Shown here: piece by piece, positions 35,281 to 44,191 of the stretch
How the letters are laid out: the number at the start of each line of letters is the position of its first letter
How positions within the stretch are numbered: position 1 is the first letter of the stretch
Assembly: GCF_001431405.1 (NCBI RefSeq)
Contig: NZ_LDJL01000005.1
Span: 224,488-288,487, forward strand
Direction of reading: 5' to 3'
Length of the DNA stretch: 64,000 bases
From: Pseudoxanthomonas dokdonensis
GTDB lineage: Bacteria; Pseudomonadota; Gammaproteobacteria; Xanthomonadales; Xanthomonadaceae
The notes under the pieces: generated by a model
What the model was told of the DNA's origin: nothing
The model's input: only the letters and a program-made list of their open reading frames with translations
The model's database searches: none
Made by a program: the position numbers and the translations under genes

Positions 35281-38109
35281 GTGGACAATCTCCTGAAGCA
35301 GTTTGCGCAATCCTCGCAGCTCAACGGAGGCAATGCCTCCTATGTTGAAGACCTGTACGAACAATACCTGGTCTCCCCAGACAGCGTAGGGCCCAAATGG
35401 AAAGCCTTTTTTGACGGGTTCAAGGGCCGCGAGGCCGGTGACGTGCCGCATTCGGTGGTCATCGACAACATCGCCGAAGCCGCCCGCCAGGCCAACCGCG
35501 GCGTCGTTGCCAGCAGTGGCGGCGGTGATGAGCGCGAACGCCACATCGGTCGCCTGATTACCGCGTACCGTTCGCGTGGCCACCTCGGCGCCAGGCTCGA
35601 CCCGCTGGGCCTGTCGGAGCCATTCAATCCGCCGGATCTGGATCTGGCCTTCCACAATCTGTCCGAACGCGACCTCGGCAGCGAGTTCAGCACTGGCGGC
35701 CTGGCCGGCCAGGCGCGGATGAAGCTGGGTGACCTGCTGGCCCGGCTCAAGGCCACCTACACAGGCTCGGTCGGTGTCGAGTTCATGCACATTCCCGAAG
35801 CCGACCAGCGCCGCTGGCTGTACGAGCGGATGGAAGCGGCCGGTGGCAACTACGGTCTGGACGATGACGCCAAGCGCCGCACCCTGGAGCGATTGACGGC
35901 TGCCGAAGGTCTGGAACGCTACCTCGGTACCAAATATGTTGGCCAGAAGCGCTTTTCACTGGAAGGTGGCGATTCGCTGATCCCGCTGCTGGACACCGTT
36001 ATCCGTCGCGCTGGCCAGACCACGGTCAAGGACATCGTCGTCGGCATGGCCCATCGCGGCCGCCTCAACGTGCTGGTCAACACCCTGGGCAAGAGCCCGC
36101 GCAAGCTGTTCGACGAGTTCGAAGGCAAGTTCGAGCACGATAACGACCTGGCCCACGCCGGTGACGTCAAGTACCACATGGGCTTTTCGGCCGATATCGC
36201 CACTCCAGGCGGCCCGGTGCACACCGCGCTGGCCTTCAACCCGTCGCATCTGGAAATCGTCGACCCGGTGGTCGCCGGCAGCGTGCGTTCGCGCCAGGAA
36301 CGCCGTGGCGACACCGAGCGCAAGGCGGTGCTGCCGATCATCATGCACGGTGACGCCGCATTTGCCGGCCAGGGCGTGGTGATGGAGCTGTTCCAGATGT
36401 CGCAGGCACGCGGCTTTGCCGTCGGTGGCACCCTGCACATCGTCATCAACAACCAGATTGGCTTCACCACCAGCGCCCGCGACGACGCCCGCTCCACCCT
36501 GTACTGCACCGACGTCGCCAAGATGATCGGCGCACCAGTGCTGCATGTGAACGGTGACGACCCGGAAGCGGTGGTGTTCTGCGCCAACCTGGCCTACGAC
36601 TTCCGCCAGCAGTTCAAGAAGGACGTGGTCATCGACCTGGTCTGCTATCGCCGTCACGGCCACAACGAGGCCGACGAACCGGCGGCGACCCAGCCGGTGA
36701 TGTACCAGACCATCCGCAAGCACCCGACCACCCGCGAGCTGTACGCCAAAAAGCTGGAAAGCGAAGGCGTGATCGCCGCCGACGGCGGCAAGGCGCTGGC
36801 CGACGAATACCGCGACAAGCTGGATTCGGGCGAGCGCACCACCGAACTTGCCAAGGACAAGGCCGATGATCTGGTCATCGACTGGGGCAAGTACCTGGCC
36901 GGCAAGATCACCGATCCGGTCAACACCACGGTCAAGCGCAAGAACCTCGACCAGCTGGCCAAGATCATCAACACCATCCCGGATGGCGTTACCCTGCATC
37001 CGCGCGTGGCCAAGATCTACGACGACCGCATGAAGATGCTGGCCGGCGAGCTGCCTGCCGACTGGGGTTTCGCCGAAAACCTGGCCTACGCCACCCTGCT
37101 GGCCGAAGGCCACGGCCTGCGCCTGGTCGGCCAGGACGCCGGCCGCGGCACGTTCTTCCATCGCCATGCGATCCTGCATGACCAGAAGACCGACAGCTAT
37201 TACCTGCCGCTGCGCCAGCTGGTCGAAAACCCGGAGACCGCCACCGTCATCGATTCGCTGCTGAGCGAAGAAGCGGTGATGGCGTTCGAATACGGTTTCT
37301 CGACCACCGACCCCAACACCCTCAACATCTGGGAAGCGCAGTTCGGCGATTTCGCCAATGGCGCGCAGGTGGTGATCGACCAGTTCATCGCCGCTGGCGA
37401 AGCCAAGTGGGGCCGCATCAGTGGCCTGACCCTGCTGTTGCCGCATGGCTACGAAGGCCAGGGTCCGGAACACAGCTCGGCGCGACTGGAACGCTTCCTG
37501 CAGTTGTGCGCGCTGGAAAACATGCTGGTCTGCGTGCCGACCACGCCGGCGCAATGCTTCCACATGCTGCGTCGGCAGATGCGGATGACCACCCGCAAGC
37601 CGCTGGTGGTGATGACGCCGAAGTCACTGCTGCGCCACAAGCTGGCCGTTTCCAGCCTGGACGAACTGGCCAATGGCGAGTTCCAGCATCTGATCCCCGA
37701 TGCCAGCGCCGACCCCAAGAAGGTCAAGCGCGTCGTGCTGTGCTCGGGCAAGGTCTACTACGATCTGCTGGAAGACCAGCACAAGCGTGGCCAGGAAGAT
37801 GTGGCGCTGGTGCGAGTCGAACAGCTGTATCCGTTCCCGCGTGAGATGCTGGCCGCCGAACTCAAGCGCTTCAGCAAGGCCACTGACGTGGTCTGGTGCC
37901 AGGAAGAGCCGCAGAACCAGGGCGCGTGGTACCAGATCCGCCACCACCTGAAAGCCTGCCTGGCCGACAAGCAGGTGTTGCACTACGCCGGCCGCCCGCG
38001 CTCGCCCTCGCCCGCCGCCGGTCATTTCGCCGAACACGTCGAAGAGCAGCTCAAGCTGGTCGCCGACGCCCTGGTCAACACGTTCGGCAACGATTACGTC
38101 GCCGAATAA
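35281..38109 (+). CDS. sucA: 2-oxoglutarate dehydrogenase E1 component
   Basis: This 942-residue thiamine-diphosphate enzyme decarboxylates 2-oxoglutarate and passes the succinyl group to the lipoyl domain of SucB. It has the E1o N-terminus (SSQLNGGNASYVEDLYEQYL), the active-site regions GMAHRGRLNVLVN and AFNPSHLEIVDPVV, the ThDP/Mg site around INNQIGFTTS, and CYRRHGHNEADEPA. Length matches the family (about 930-945). The start is GTG at 35281 with no clear ribosome-binding site, but the N-terminus fits homologues. It is the first gene of sucA-sucB-lpd. Confidence 0.96.
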   Translation: MDNLLKQFAQSSQLNGGNASYVEDLYEQYLVSPDSVGPKWKAFFDGFKGREAGDVPHSVVIDNIAEAARQANRGVVASSGGGDERERHIGRLITAYRSRGHLGARLDPLGLSEPFNPPDLDLAFHNLSERDLGSEFSTGGLAGQARMKLGDLLARLKATYTGSVGVEFMHIPEADQRRWLYERMEAAGGNYGLDDDAKRRTLERLTAAEGLERYLGTKYVGQKRFSLEGGDSLIPLLDTVIRRAGQTTVKDIVVGMAHRGRLNVLVNTLGKSPRKLFDEFEGKFEHDNDLAHAGDVKYHMGFSADIATPGGPVHTALAFNPSHLEIVDPVVAGSVRSRQERRGDTERKAVLPIIMHGDAAFAGQGVVMELFQMSQARGFAVGGTLHIVINNQIGFTTSARDDARSTLYCTDVAKMIGAPVLHVNGDDPEAVVFCANLAYDFRQQFKKDVVIDLVCYRRHGHNEADEPAATQPVMYQTIRKHPTTRELYAKKLESEGVIAADGGKALADEYRDKLDSGERTTELAKDKADDLVIDWGKYLAGKITDPVNTTVKRKNLDQLAKIINTIPDGVTLHPRVAKIYDDRMKMLAGELPADWGFAENLAYATLLAEGHGLRLVGQDAGRGTFFHRHAILHDQKTDSYYLPLRQLVENPETATVIDSLLSEEAVMAFEYGFSTTDPNTLNIWEAQFGDFANGAQVVIDQFIAAGEAKWGRISGLTLLLPHGYEGQGPEHSSARLERFLQLCALENMLVCVPTTPAQCFHMLRRQMRMTTRKPLVVMTPKSLLRHKLAVSSLDELANGEFQHLIPDASADPKKVKRVVLCSGKVYYDLLEDQHKRGQEDVALVRVEQLYPFPREMLAAELKRFSKATDVVWCQEEPQNQGAWYQIRHHLKACLADKQVLHYAGRPRSPSPAAGHFAEHVEEQLKLVADALVNTFGNDYVAE

Positions 38110-38167
38110 GTTTCCCTCTCCCAATTCACTGCAACACGTACTCAAAAATCAATAGGACGCCTCGCCC

Positions 38168-39385
38168 ATGGCCACCGAAGTCAAAGTCCCGGTTCTTCCC
38201 GAATCCGTTTCCGATGCGCTGATTGCCACCTGGCACAAGAAGGTCGGCGATTCGGTCAAGCGTGACGAAAACATGCTTGATCTGGAAACCGACAAGGTCG
38301 TGCTGGAAGTGCCTTCGCCGGTCGACGGCGTGCTCAAGGAAATCAAGTTCAAGGAAGGCGACACCGTGACCAGCCAGCAGCTGCTGGCGATCATCGAGGA
38401 AGGCGCGGTCGCCGATGCGCCGGCCGAGGCCAAGAAGGAAGAAGCCCCGGCCAAGGACGCGCCGAAGGCCGAAGCCGCCAAGGCTGAAGCGCCCAAGGCC
38501 GCCGCCGCGCCGGCCGCTGCCAGCAAGTCCTCGGCAGACGCGCTGCCGCCGGGTGCGCGCTTCACCGCGGTCAGCCAGAACATCGATCCGGCCCAGGTCG
38601 AAGGCACTGGCCGCCGTGGTGCGGTGACCAAGGAAGACCTGATCAACTACGCCAGCGGCAAGACCGCCGGTGTCTCCGGTGGCGCACGTCCGGAAGAACG
38701 CGTGCCGATGACCCGCATCCGCCAGCGCATCGCCGAACGCCTGATGCAGTCGAAGGAATCGATCGCCATGCTGACCTCGTTCAACGAGGTCAACCTGAGC
38801 AAGGTCGCCGCCGCCCGCAAGCAGATCGGCGAGGAGTTCCAGAAGACCCACGGCGTCAAGCTCGGCTTCATGAGCTTCTTCGCCAAGGCTGCCGCCAACG
38901 CGCTGCAGCGCTTCCCGGCGGTCAACGCGTCGGTCGATGGCAAGGACATCATCTATCACGGCTACGCTGACATCTCGATTGCGGTATCCACCGACAAAGG
39001 CCTTGTGACCCCGGTGCTGCGCAACGTCGAGCGGATGTCGTTCGCCGACATCGAAAAAGGCATCGGCGACTACGCGAGCAAGGCCCGTGAAGGCAAGCTG
39101 GCGCTGGAAGATCTCCAGGGCGGTACCTTCACCATCACCAATGGCGGCACGTTCGGTTCGCTGCTGTCGACGCCGATCGTCAACCCGCCGCAGAGTGCGA
39201 TCCTGGGCATGCACACGATCAAGGAACGTCCGATCGTCGAGAACGGCCAGATCGTCGCCGCGCCGATGATGTACATCGCGCTGTCCTACGATCACCGCAT
39301 CATCGACGGCAAGGACGCGGTGCAGTTCCTGGTCGATATCAAGAACCAGCTGGAAAACCCCAGCCGGATGTTGTTCGACCTCTAA
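38168..39385 (+). CDS. sucB: Dihydrolipoyllysine succinyltransferase (E2o)
   Basis: This 405-residue core protein of the 2-oxoglutarate dehydrogenase complex carries an N-terminal lipoyl domain with the modified lysine in [13 protein letters not shown] (near residue 43), an Ala/Pro/Lys-rich linker (about 85-118), a peripheral subunit-binding domain (about 120-160, [13 protein letters not shown]) and a C-terminal acyltransferase domain with [13 protein letters not shown]. It moves succinyl from E1 to CoA. It follows sucA by 58 bp. One lipoyl domain is normal for E2o. Confidence 0.96.
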   Translation: MATEVKVPVLPESVSDALIATWHKKVGDSVKRDENMLDLETDKVVLEVPSPVDGVLKEIKFKEGDTVTSQQLLAIIEEGAVADAPAEAKKEEAPAKDAPKAEAAKAEAPKAAAAPAAASKSSADALPPGARFTAVSQNIDPAQVEGTGRRGAVTKEDLINYASGKTAGVSGGARPEERVPMTRIRQRIAERLMQSKESIAMLTSFNEVNLSKVAAARKQIGEEFQKTHGVKLGFMSFFAKAAANALQRFPAVNASVDGKDIIYHGYADISIAVSTDKGLVTPVLRNVERMSFADIEKGIGDYASKAREGKLALEDLQGGTFTITNGGTFGSLLSTPIVNPPQSAILGMHTIKERPIVENGQIVAAPMMYIALSYDHRIIDGKDAVQFLVDIKNQLENPSRMLFDL

Positions 39386-39395
39386 GCCCGTAGCC

Positions 39396-39413
39396 CCTCT
39401 CCACCTGGAGAGG
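39396..39413 (+). other. Intercistronic hairpin between sucB and lpd
   Basis: A 7-bp perfect stem (CCTCTCC / GGAGAGG) with a 4-nt loop lies 10 bp after sucB. Two smaller hairpins follow before lpd (GGCGC / GCGCC, and TTCCGGC / GCCGGAA). They may adjust the relative expression or stability of E1/E2 and E3 mRNA, or be remnants of a repeat element. No U-run follows. Confidence 0.45.
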
Positions 39414-39515
39414 TCTGGACGTGGGTCGGCGCGCGTTGCTGCCACCCACTTCCCTTCGCCCGGCGCTCCGCGCCACCTTCCGGCACCATCGCCGGAAGAA
39501 GACCAAGGAATCAAC

Positions 39516-40952
39516 ATGGCTGAACAATTCGACGTCGTCGTCATCGGTGCCGGCCCAGCCGGCTATCACGCCGCCATCCGCGCCGCGCAACTGGGCTTGA
39601 AGACCGCCTGCATCGACGCGGCACTGGGCAAGGACGGCAAGCCTGCGCTGGGCGGCACCTGCCTGCGGGTCGGCTGCATTCCGTCCAAGGCGTTGCTGGA
39701 TTCGTCGCGCCAGTACTGGAACATGGGCCACCTGTTCGGCGACCACGGCATCAGCTTCAAGGATGCCAGGATGGACGTCGGCACGATGATTGGCCGCAAG
39801 GACAAGATCGTCAAGCAGTTCACCGGCGGCATCGAAATGCTGTTCAAGGCCAACAAGATCAAGCCGTTCTTCGGCTTCGGCACCCTGCACAAGGGCAACC
39901 TGGTCAAGGTCAAGCAGCACGACGGCAGCGAAGTCGAACTGACCGGTACCAATGTGATCATCGCCGCCGGTTCGGATTCCATCGAGCTGCCGTTCGCCAA
40001 GTTCGACGGCGACACCATCGTCGACAACGTCGGCGCGCTGGACTTCACTGAAGTACCCAAGCGCCTGGCCGTGATCGGTGCTGGCGTCATCGGCCTGGAA
40101 CTGGGCAGCGTGTGGAGCCGGCTGGGTTCCGAAGTGGTGATCCTGGAAGCAATGCCGGAGTTCCTGGCCGCCGCCGACGCCGAAGTGGCCAAGACCGCCG
40201 CCCGTGAATTCAAGAAGCAGGGCCTGGACATCCGCCTTGGCGCCAAGGTCAGCAAGACCGACATCAGTGGCAAGGGCAAGAAGAAGGAAGTCGTGGTCAG
40301 CTACACCGACGGCAAGGGCGAACAGAGCCTGACCGTGGACAAGCTGCTGGTGGCCGTCGGCCGCCGCGCCGCGACCAAGGGCCTGCTGGCCGATGACGTC
40401 GGGGTCAAAATCAATGATCGCGGCCAGATCGAAGTCGACGAACACTGCCATACCGGCGTTGACGGGGTCTGGGCGGTCGGCGACTGTGTGCGTGGGCCGA
40501 TGCTGGCGCACAAGGGGTTCGAGGAAGGCATCGCGGTCGCCGAACTGATTGCCGGCCTGCCCGGCCACGTCAATTTCGACACCATCCCGTGGGTCATCTA
40601 CACCGAACCGGAAATTGCCTGGGTCGGCAAGACCGAACAGCAGCTCAAGGATGAAGGCGTGCCGTACAAGGCCGGCAGCTTCCCGTTCGCCGCGGTCGGT
40701 CGCGCCGTTGCCATGGCCGAGCCCGCGGGCTTCGTCAAGGTCCTGGCGCATGCCGAAACGGATCTGGTGCTGGGCTTGCACCTAGTCGGTGTCAACGTCT
40801 CCGAACTGGTCCACGAAGGCGTGCTGACGATGGAATTCAAGGGTTCGGCCGATGACCTGGCGCGGATCTGCCACGCCCATCCGACCTTGTCGGAGGCCAT
40901 CCACGATGCGGCGATGGCGGTCAGCAAGCGCGCCATCCACAAGGCCAACTGA
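39516..40952 (+). CDS. lpdA: Dihydrolipoyl dehydrogenase (E3)
   Basis: This 478-residue flavoprotein reoxidises the dihydrolipoyl groups of SucB (and probably other complexes) with NAD. It has the FAD motif VIGAGPAGYHAAIRAAQLG, the redox disulfide GGTCLRVGCIPSKALL, the NAD-binding GAGVIGLELGSVWSRLG and the C-terminal dimer interface with the active-site His-Glu pair (CHAHPTLSEAIHDA). Length is typical. It ends the suc operon after a 130-bp gap rich in hairpins and is followed by a strong hairpin. Confidence 0.96.
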   Translation: MAEQFDVVVIGAGPAGYHAAIRAAQLGLKTACIDAALGKDGKPALGGTCLRVGCIPSKALLDSSRQYWNMGHLFGDHGISFKDARMDVGTMIGRKDKIVKQFTGGIEMLFKANKIKPFFGFGTLHKGNLVKVKQHDGSEVELTGTNVIIAAGSDSIELPFAKFDGDTIVDNVGALDFTEVPKRLAVIGAGVIGLELGSVWSRLGSEVVILEAMPEFLAAADAEVAKTAAREFKKQGLDIRLGAKVSKTDISGKGKKKEVVVSYTDGKGEQSLTVDKLLVAVGRRAATKGLLADDVGVKINDRGQIEVDEHCHTGVDGVWAVGDCVRGPMLAHKGFEEGIAVAELIAGLPGHVNFDTIPWVIYTEPEIAWVGKTEQQLKDEGVPYKAGSFPFAAVGRAVAMAEPAGFVKVLAHAETDLVLGLHLVGVNVSELVHEGVLTMEFKGSADDLARICHAHPTLSEAIHDAAMAVSKRAIHKAN

Positions 40953-41003
40953 GGCGTCCGGTTGCAGCCGGCGACTAGCCGCGCACTGCCGACCTCATCC
41001 AAG

Positions 41004-41027
41004 CAACGCCGGCAACCGCCGGCGTTG
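41004..41027 (+). terminator. Terminator-like hairpin after lpdA
   Basis: A perfect 10-bp stem (CAACGCCGGC / GCCGGCGTTG) with a 4-nt AACC loop lies 51 bp after lpdA, followed by a short TCGTTT. It probably ends the sucA-sucB-lpdA transcript before the LOG-family gene. Confidence 0.65.
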
Positions 41028-41061
41028 TCGTTTCAGCCCCTTCCCACTTCCATCCGTGCCC

Positions 41062-41655
41062 ATGAAAAGCATCTGTGTCTATTGCGGTTCCAACGCCGGC
41101 AGCAAGCCGGTCTACGCGCAGCGCGCCAGTGAACTCGGCAGCCGCATCGCCAGCGACGGCATGCGGGTCGTCTACGGTGGCGGCAACGTCGGCCTGATGG
41201 GCACGGTGGCCAACGCCGCGTTGGCCGCTGGTGGCGAGGTCATCGGGGTTATTCCGCAACAACTGGCGGATTGGGAAGTTGCCCACCGCGGCCTGACCCA
41301 GCTCGAAGTCGTCGGCTCGATGCATGAACGCAAGGCGCGCATGTTCGAACTTTCCGATGGCTTCGTTGCCCTGCCCGGCGGCTTCGGCACGATGGAGGAA
41401 ATCTTCGAGATGCTGACCTGGCGCCAGCTGGGCATCGGCAACAAGCCATGCGCGTTCCTTGATGTCGATGGCTTCTATGCACCGTTGATCGGCATGATTG
41501 ATCGCATGGTCGAGGAACGCTTCCTGCACCCGGAACAACGCGCCGACCTCTGGTATGGCAGTGATATCGAACAGATGCTGCAATGGATGCGGGATTATCG
41601 GCCGGCGCAGGCAGACAAGTGGATTGATGAAAAGCGGCGAAAGACCTTGGTGTAA
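41062..41655 (+). CDS. LOG-family nucleoside 5'-monophosphate phosphoribohydrolase
   Basis: This 197-residue protein belongs to the TIGR00730/LOG family, shown by ICVYCGSNAG at the N-terminus, YGGGNVGLMG and the catalytic LPGGFGTMEEIFE. Family members cleave nucleoside monophosphates such as cytokinin ribotides or AMP to the free base and ribose 5-phosphate. In plant-associated relatives this yields active cytokinin; in others it may serve purine salvage. Start at 41062 chosen from the family N-terminus. It stands alone behind the suc terminator. Confidence 0.9.
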   Translation: MKSICVYCGSNAGSKPVYAQRASELGSRIASDGMRVVYGGGNVGLMGTVANAALAAGGEVIGVIPQQLADWEVAHRGLTQLEVVGSMHERKARMFELSDGFVALPGGFGTMEEIFEMLTWRQLGIGNKPCAFLDVDGFYAPLIGMIDRMVEERFLHPEQRADLWYGSDIEQMLQWMRDYRPAQADKWIDEKRRKTLV

Positions 41656-41718
41656 TAAACACGTCATTGCAATGGCGCGTGGCGACCCGCTTGTTGCTCG
41701 CACATTTCGTTCTAAGAG

Positions 41719-41746
41719 CTGGATCCCGGCGTTCGCCGGGATGACG
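41719..41746 (+). repeat. REP-like palindrome, copy 1
   Basis: A 28-bp element running from CTGGATCCCGGCG through a 2-nt centre to CGCCGGGATGACG. It folds into a stable hairpin. It is the first of four copies around the GIY-YIG gene and is in the forward orientation. Confidence 0.85.
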
Positions 41747-41794
41747 AGTATTAGCGACGTCGATAAACCCTGTGTTGCCGGTCCTCTCTCACTT

Positions 41795-41822
41795 CGTCAT
41801 CCCGGCGCACGCCGGGATCCAG
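41795..41822 (-). repeat. REP-like palindrome, copy 2 (inverted)
   Basis: The reverse-complement version of the copy at 41719, starting CGTCATCCCGGCG and ending CGCCGGGATCCAG. Copies 1 and 2 form an inverted pair 48 bp apart, just upstream of the GIY-YIG gene. Confidence 0.85.
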
Positions 41823-41903
41823 CCTTTGCTCTACGCATTTGATTCGCGCATCCCTTACGTGTCTGCTAGGCTGAAAGACAACGGTCTCCAATGGAAGGAA
41901 ACC

Positions 41904-42191
41904 ATGAAACAGCCCTGCGTCTACCTCCTTGCCAGTGGGTTTCACGGCACTTTATACCTCGGCGTCACCACCGACCTCATCCGCCGCATCGACCAGCACA
42001 AACGCAATCTTGTCGCCGGTTTTACCCGCAGATATCACGTCCACACGCTGGTCTGGTACGAACAACACCCTACCCTGGACAGCGCCATTCCGCGCGAAAA
42101 GGCGCTCAAGCAATGGAAACGCGCCTGGAAGATCGAGTTAATTGAACAGAACAACCCGCGTTGGCTGGATCTTTATCCGGGCCTGCTCTGA
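41904..42191 (+). CDS. GIY-YIG nuclease-superfamily small protein
   Basis: This 95-residue protein is a stand-alone GIY-YIG domain of the UPF0213/YhbQ-like type: VYLLASGFHGTLYLGVTTDL (the GIY and YIG positions appear as VYLL and LYLG), then RRIDQHK and REKALKQWKRAWKIELIE. Such proteins are annotated as endonucleases but most have no proven substrate. An AAGGAA site precedes the ATG at 41904. It lies alone, with REP palindromes in inverted pairs on both sides, which suggests that gene and repeats moved or spread together, or that the repeats act as terminators. The family assignment is firm; nuclease activity is not. Confidence 0.85.
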   Translation: MKQPCVYLLASGFHGTLYLGVTTDLIRRIDQHKRNLVAGFTRRYHVHTLVWYEQHPTLDSAIPREKALKQWKRAWKIELIEQNNPRWLDLYPGLL

Positions 42192-42205
42192 CAGAGCAAT
42201 CAAAG

Positions 42206-42233
42206 CTGGATCCAGGCGTGCGCCGGGATGACG
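42206..42233 (+). repeat. REP-like palindrome, copy 3
   Basis: Forward copy of the 28-bp element with one change in the first arm (CCAGG for CCCGG). It starts 14 bp after the GIY-YIG stop and could act as its transcript terminator or 3' stabiliser. Confidence 0.8.
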
Positions 42234-42354
42234 AACTGAGAGCCTATCGGTTGCAGGTCATATAAGACTGGGGCCCGGCTCAATCATTGAAGGCCGCTGG
42301 GATCACGGAGCGCGAACCTATCTGCTGCAGGAGATATCGGTGCCCCTCAATGCA

Positions 42355-42382
42355 CGTCATCCCGGCGAACGCCGGGATCCAG
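42355..42382 (-). repeat. REP-like palindrome, copy 4 (inverted)
   Basis: Inverted copy of the element, starting CGTCATCCCGGCG. With copy 3 it forms an inverted pair 121 bp apart. The 421-bp stretch 42192-42612 otherwise holds no gene I can support; short open frames there read through the repeat on either strand. Confidence 0.85.
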
Positions 42383-42612
42383 CATTTTCCATCAACGTTC
42401 TTGCATCGATCGCGTATGGCCACAACTTCTTGCAAAGACAATCTGGTTCTCCGCCTCAAGCCAGTCCGACCCAACTGTTCAATACATGCACGTCGCGTCT
42501 TTTGGTCCCGGGTCGATAGCCACCATCTGTCGCCCGCCGGCATGGACTTCCTGCCAGCAAGGTTTGCGGGCAGAATCGAATCCTGATTCACGCCTGTTCC
42601 GGAGTACCCACG

Positions 42613-43608
42613 ATGAGCCTGCCCCCGTCATTCCCTGCTTTCCGCATCCACAACGATGACGCCGGTTACCGCAGCGGTATCGAATCCATTGGCCTGGAAG
42701 ATCTGAACCCGGGCGAAGTGGTGATCAAGACCGCCTATTCGTCGGTCAACTTCAAGGATGCGCTGGCCGGTACCGGCGAAGGCAAGATCCTGCGCCAGTT
42801 TCCGCTGGTCGGTGGCATCGACGTGGCCGGTCACGTGGTGGCTTCGACCGATGCCTCGTTCAAGGAAGGCGACGCGGTGCTGGTCACCGGCTGCGGACTG
42901 AGCGAGAACCGCGACGGTGGCTACGCGGCCTACGCCAGGCTGCAATCGAAGTGGGTGGTGGCCCTGCCCGCCGGGCTGACGCTGCGCGAAAGCATGATCC
43001 TGGGCACTGCCGGTTTTACCGCCGCGCTGGCCTTGTACCGCATGCGCGACAACCGGCAGACACCCGAGCTGGGGCCGTTGGCGGTGACCGGGGCCACTGG
43101 CGGTGTCGGCTCGCTGGCGGTCAACATATTCAGTCGCGCTGGTTTCGAGGTCCATGCGATCAGCGGCAAGGCGCAGCATGCCGATTACCTGCGTGCGCTG
43201 GGCGCCAGCCAAGTACTGGGCCGCGACGCGCTGGCAACCCGGCGGCCGATGGAATCGACCCGCTTTGGCGGTGGCCTCGACAACGTCGGTGGCCCGATGC
43301 TGACCAGCCTGCTGGCCCAGACTGCACCCTACGGCAACGTCGCCACCGCCGGGCTGGCAGCCAGTGCCGAACTCGATGCCACGGTCATGCCTTTCATCAT
43401 CCGCGGTGTGTCGTTGCTGGGCGTGGCCTCGGCTGGCACCGCCCGCGACATACGAGACGATATCTGGCGGCATTTGGCCGACGACTGGAAACCATCGCAG
43501 CTGGAGCTGATCTGCCAGCGCGAAACCACGCTGGATGGGCTTCCTGCGGTGTTTGCGGGCATGCTGGCGGGCGATTCGTTCGGCCGCACCCTGGTCAAAC
43601 TGGATTAA
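42613..43608 (+). CDS. acuI: YhdH/AcuI-type NADPH:quinone oxidoreductase (acrylyl-CoA reductase family)
   Basis: This 331-residue medium-chain reductase shows the YhdH/YhfP pattern: SSVNFKDALAGTGEGKI, FPLVGGIDVAGHV, the NADP-binding VTGATGGVGSLAVNIFSRAGF and the C-terminal DSFGRTLVKLD. It lacks structural zinc cysteines, as expected. AcuI enzymes reduce acryloyl-CoA to propionyl-CoA with NADPH and protect against acrylate; some relatives reduce quinones. Its partner gene is not evident, so the substrate is a family-level inference. Confidence 0.88.
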   Translation: MSLPPSFPAFRIHNDDAGYRSGIESIGLEDLNPGEVVIKTAYSSVNFKDALAGTGEGKILRQFPLVGGIDVAGHVVASTDASFKEGDAVLVTGCGLSENRDGGYAAYARLQSKWVVALPAGLTLRESMILGTAGFTAALALYRMRDNRQTPELGPLAVTGATGGVGSLAVNIFSRAGFEVHAISGKAQHADYLRALGASQVLGRDALATRRPMESTRFGGGLDNVGGPMLTSLLAQTAPYGNVATAGLAASAELDATVMPFIIRGVSLLGVASAGTARDIRDDIWRHLADDWKPSQLELICQRETTLDGLPAVFAGMLAGDSFGRTLVKLD

Positions 43609-43670
43609 ACGGGAACCCGGTCACAGCCCGGGCCGCCGATCCCCCCATTCCTGAGGCTCACATTCGCGTC

Positions 43671-43676
43671 TACAAT
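43671..43676 (+). promoter_or_regulatory. Candidate -10 of the response-regulator gene
   Basis: TACAAT lies 32 bp before the ATG at 43709. No good -35 is seen at 16-18 bp. It suggests the regulator is transcribed separately from acuI. Confidence 0.35.
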
Positions 43677-43708
43677 CAGCACAGGAACACAAGGGGACTT
43701 CCTAGAAC

Positions 43709-44098
43709 ATGGCACGAATTCTGATCGTCGACGACTCGCCGTCGCAGTTGCTTGGCATCCAACGCATCGTCGAAAAACTGGGGCATGAATCGCTGACCGC
43801 CGAAGATGGCGCAGCGGGCGTGGAAGTGGCCAAGCGCGAACTTCCGGACATGGTGTTGATGGACGTGGTGATGCCGAATCTCAACGGTTTCCAGGCCACC
43901 CGCACGCTCAGCCGCGAAGCCACCACCAAGCACATCCCGGTGATCCTGGTGACCACCAAGGATCAGGACACCGACCGCATGTGGGGACTGCGGCAAGGTG
44001 CCAAGGCCTACCTGACCAAGCCATTCTCGGAAGAGGAACTGGCCGAAGTCATCGACCGTATTTTCAGTGATACCGGCGCACCGGCTTCGGCCGGCTGA
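43709..44098 (+). CDS. Single-domain response regulator, PilH-like
   Basis: This 129-residue protein is a receiver domain only: acidic pocket ILIVDDSPSQ, phosphorylated Asp in DMVLMDVVMPNLNGF (near residue 52), the Thr in ILVTTKDQ and the Lys in YLTKPFSEEEL. It is closest to PilH/PilG-type regulators of type IV pilus twitching, with DRMWGLRQGAKAYLTKPF typical of PilH. No pilus chemotaxis genes lie nearby, so it is an orphan here. It could act as a phosphate sink or a c-di-GMP/pilus regulator. Confidence 0.88.
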   Translation: MARILIVDDSPSQLLGIQRIVEKLGHESLTAEDGAAGVEVAKRELPDMVLMDVVMPNLNGFQATRTLSREATTKHIPVILVTTKDQDTDRMWGLRQGAKAYLTKPFSEEELAEVIDRIFSDTGAPASAG

Positions 44099-44123
44099 TC
44101 TCATCCAGCATCAAGCGACCCAC

Positions 44124-44148
44124 GCGCCTGCGCAACCACCGCAGGCGC
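44124..44148. terminator. Hairpin between convergent genes
   Basis: A perfect 9-bp stem (GCGCCTGCG / CGCAGGCGC) with a 7-nt loop lies between the response-regulator gene and the convergent cbpA. No strong U-run is present, but the position fits a shared bidirectional terminator. Confidence 0.5.
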
Positions 44149-44191
44149 TATAGTCGATGCCCGTCCCGCTCACCAGCGGTGGTGATATGGC

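Noticed and set aside
35956..37563. 535-codon minus-strand open frame
   Set aside because: Antisense to sucA, which carries all expected motifs.
42280..42591. Two overlapping open frames of about 100 codons on opposite strands
   Set aside because: Both read through a REP palindrome (giving WIPAFAGMT or VIPANAGIQ-like peptides) and show no ribosome-binding site or domain.
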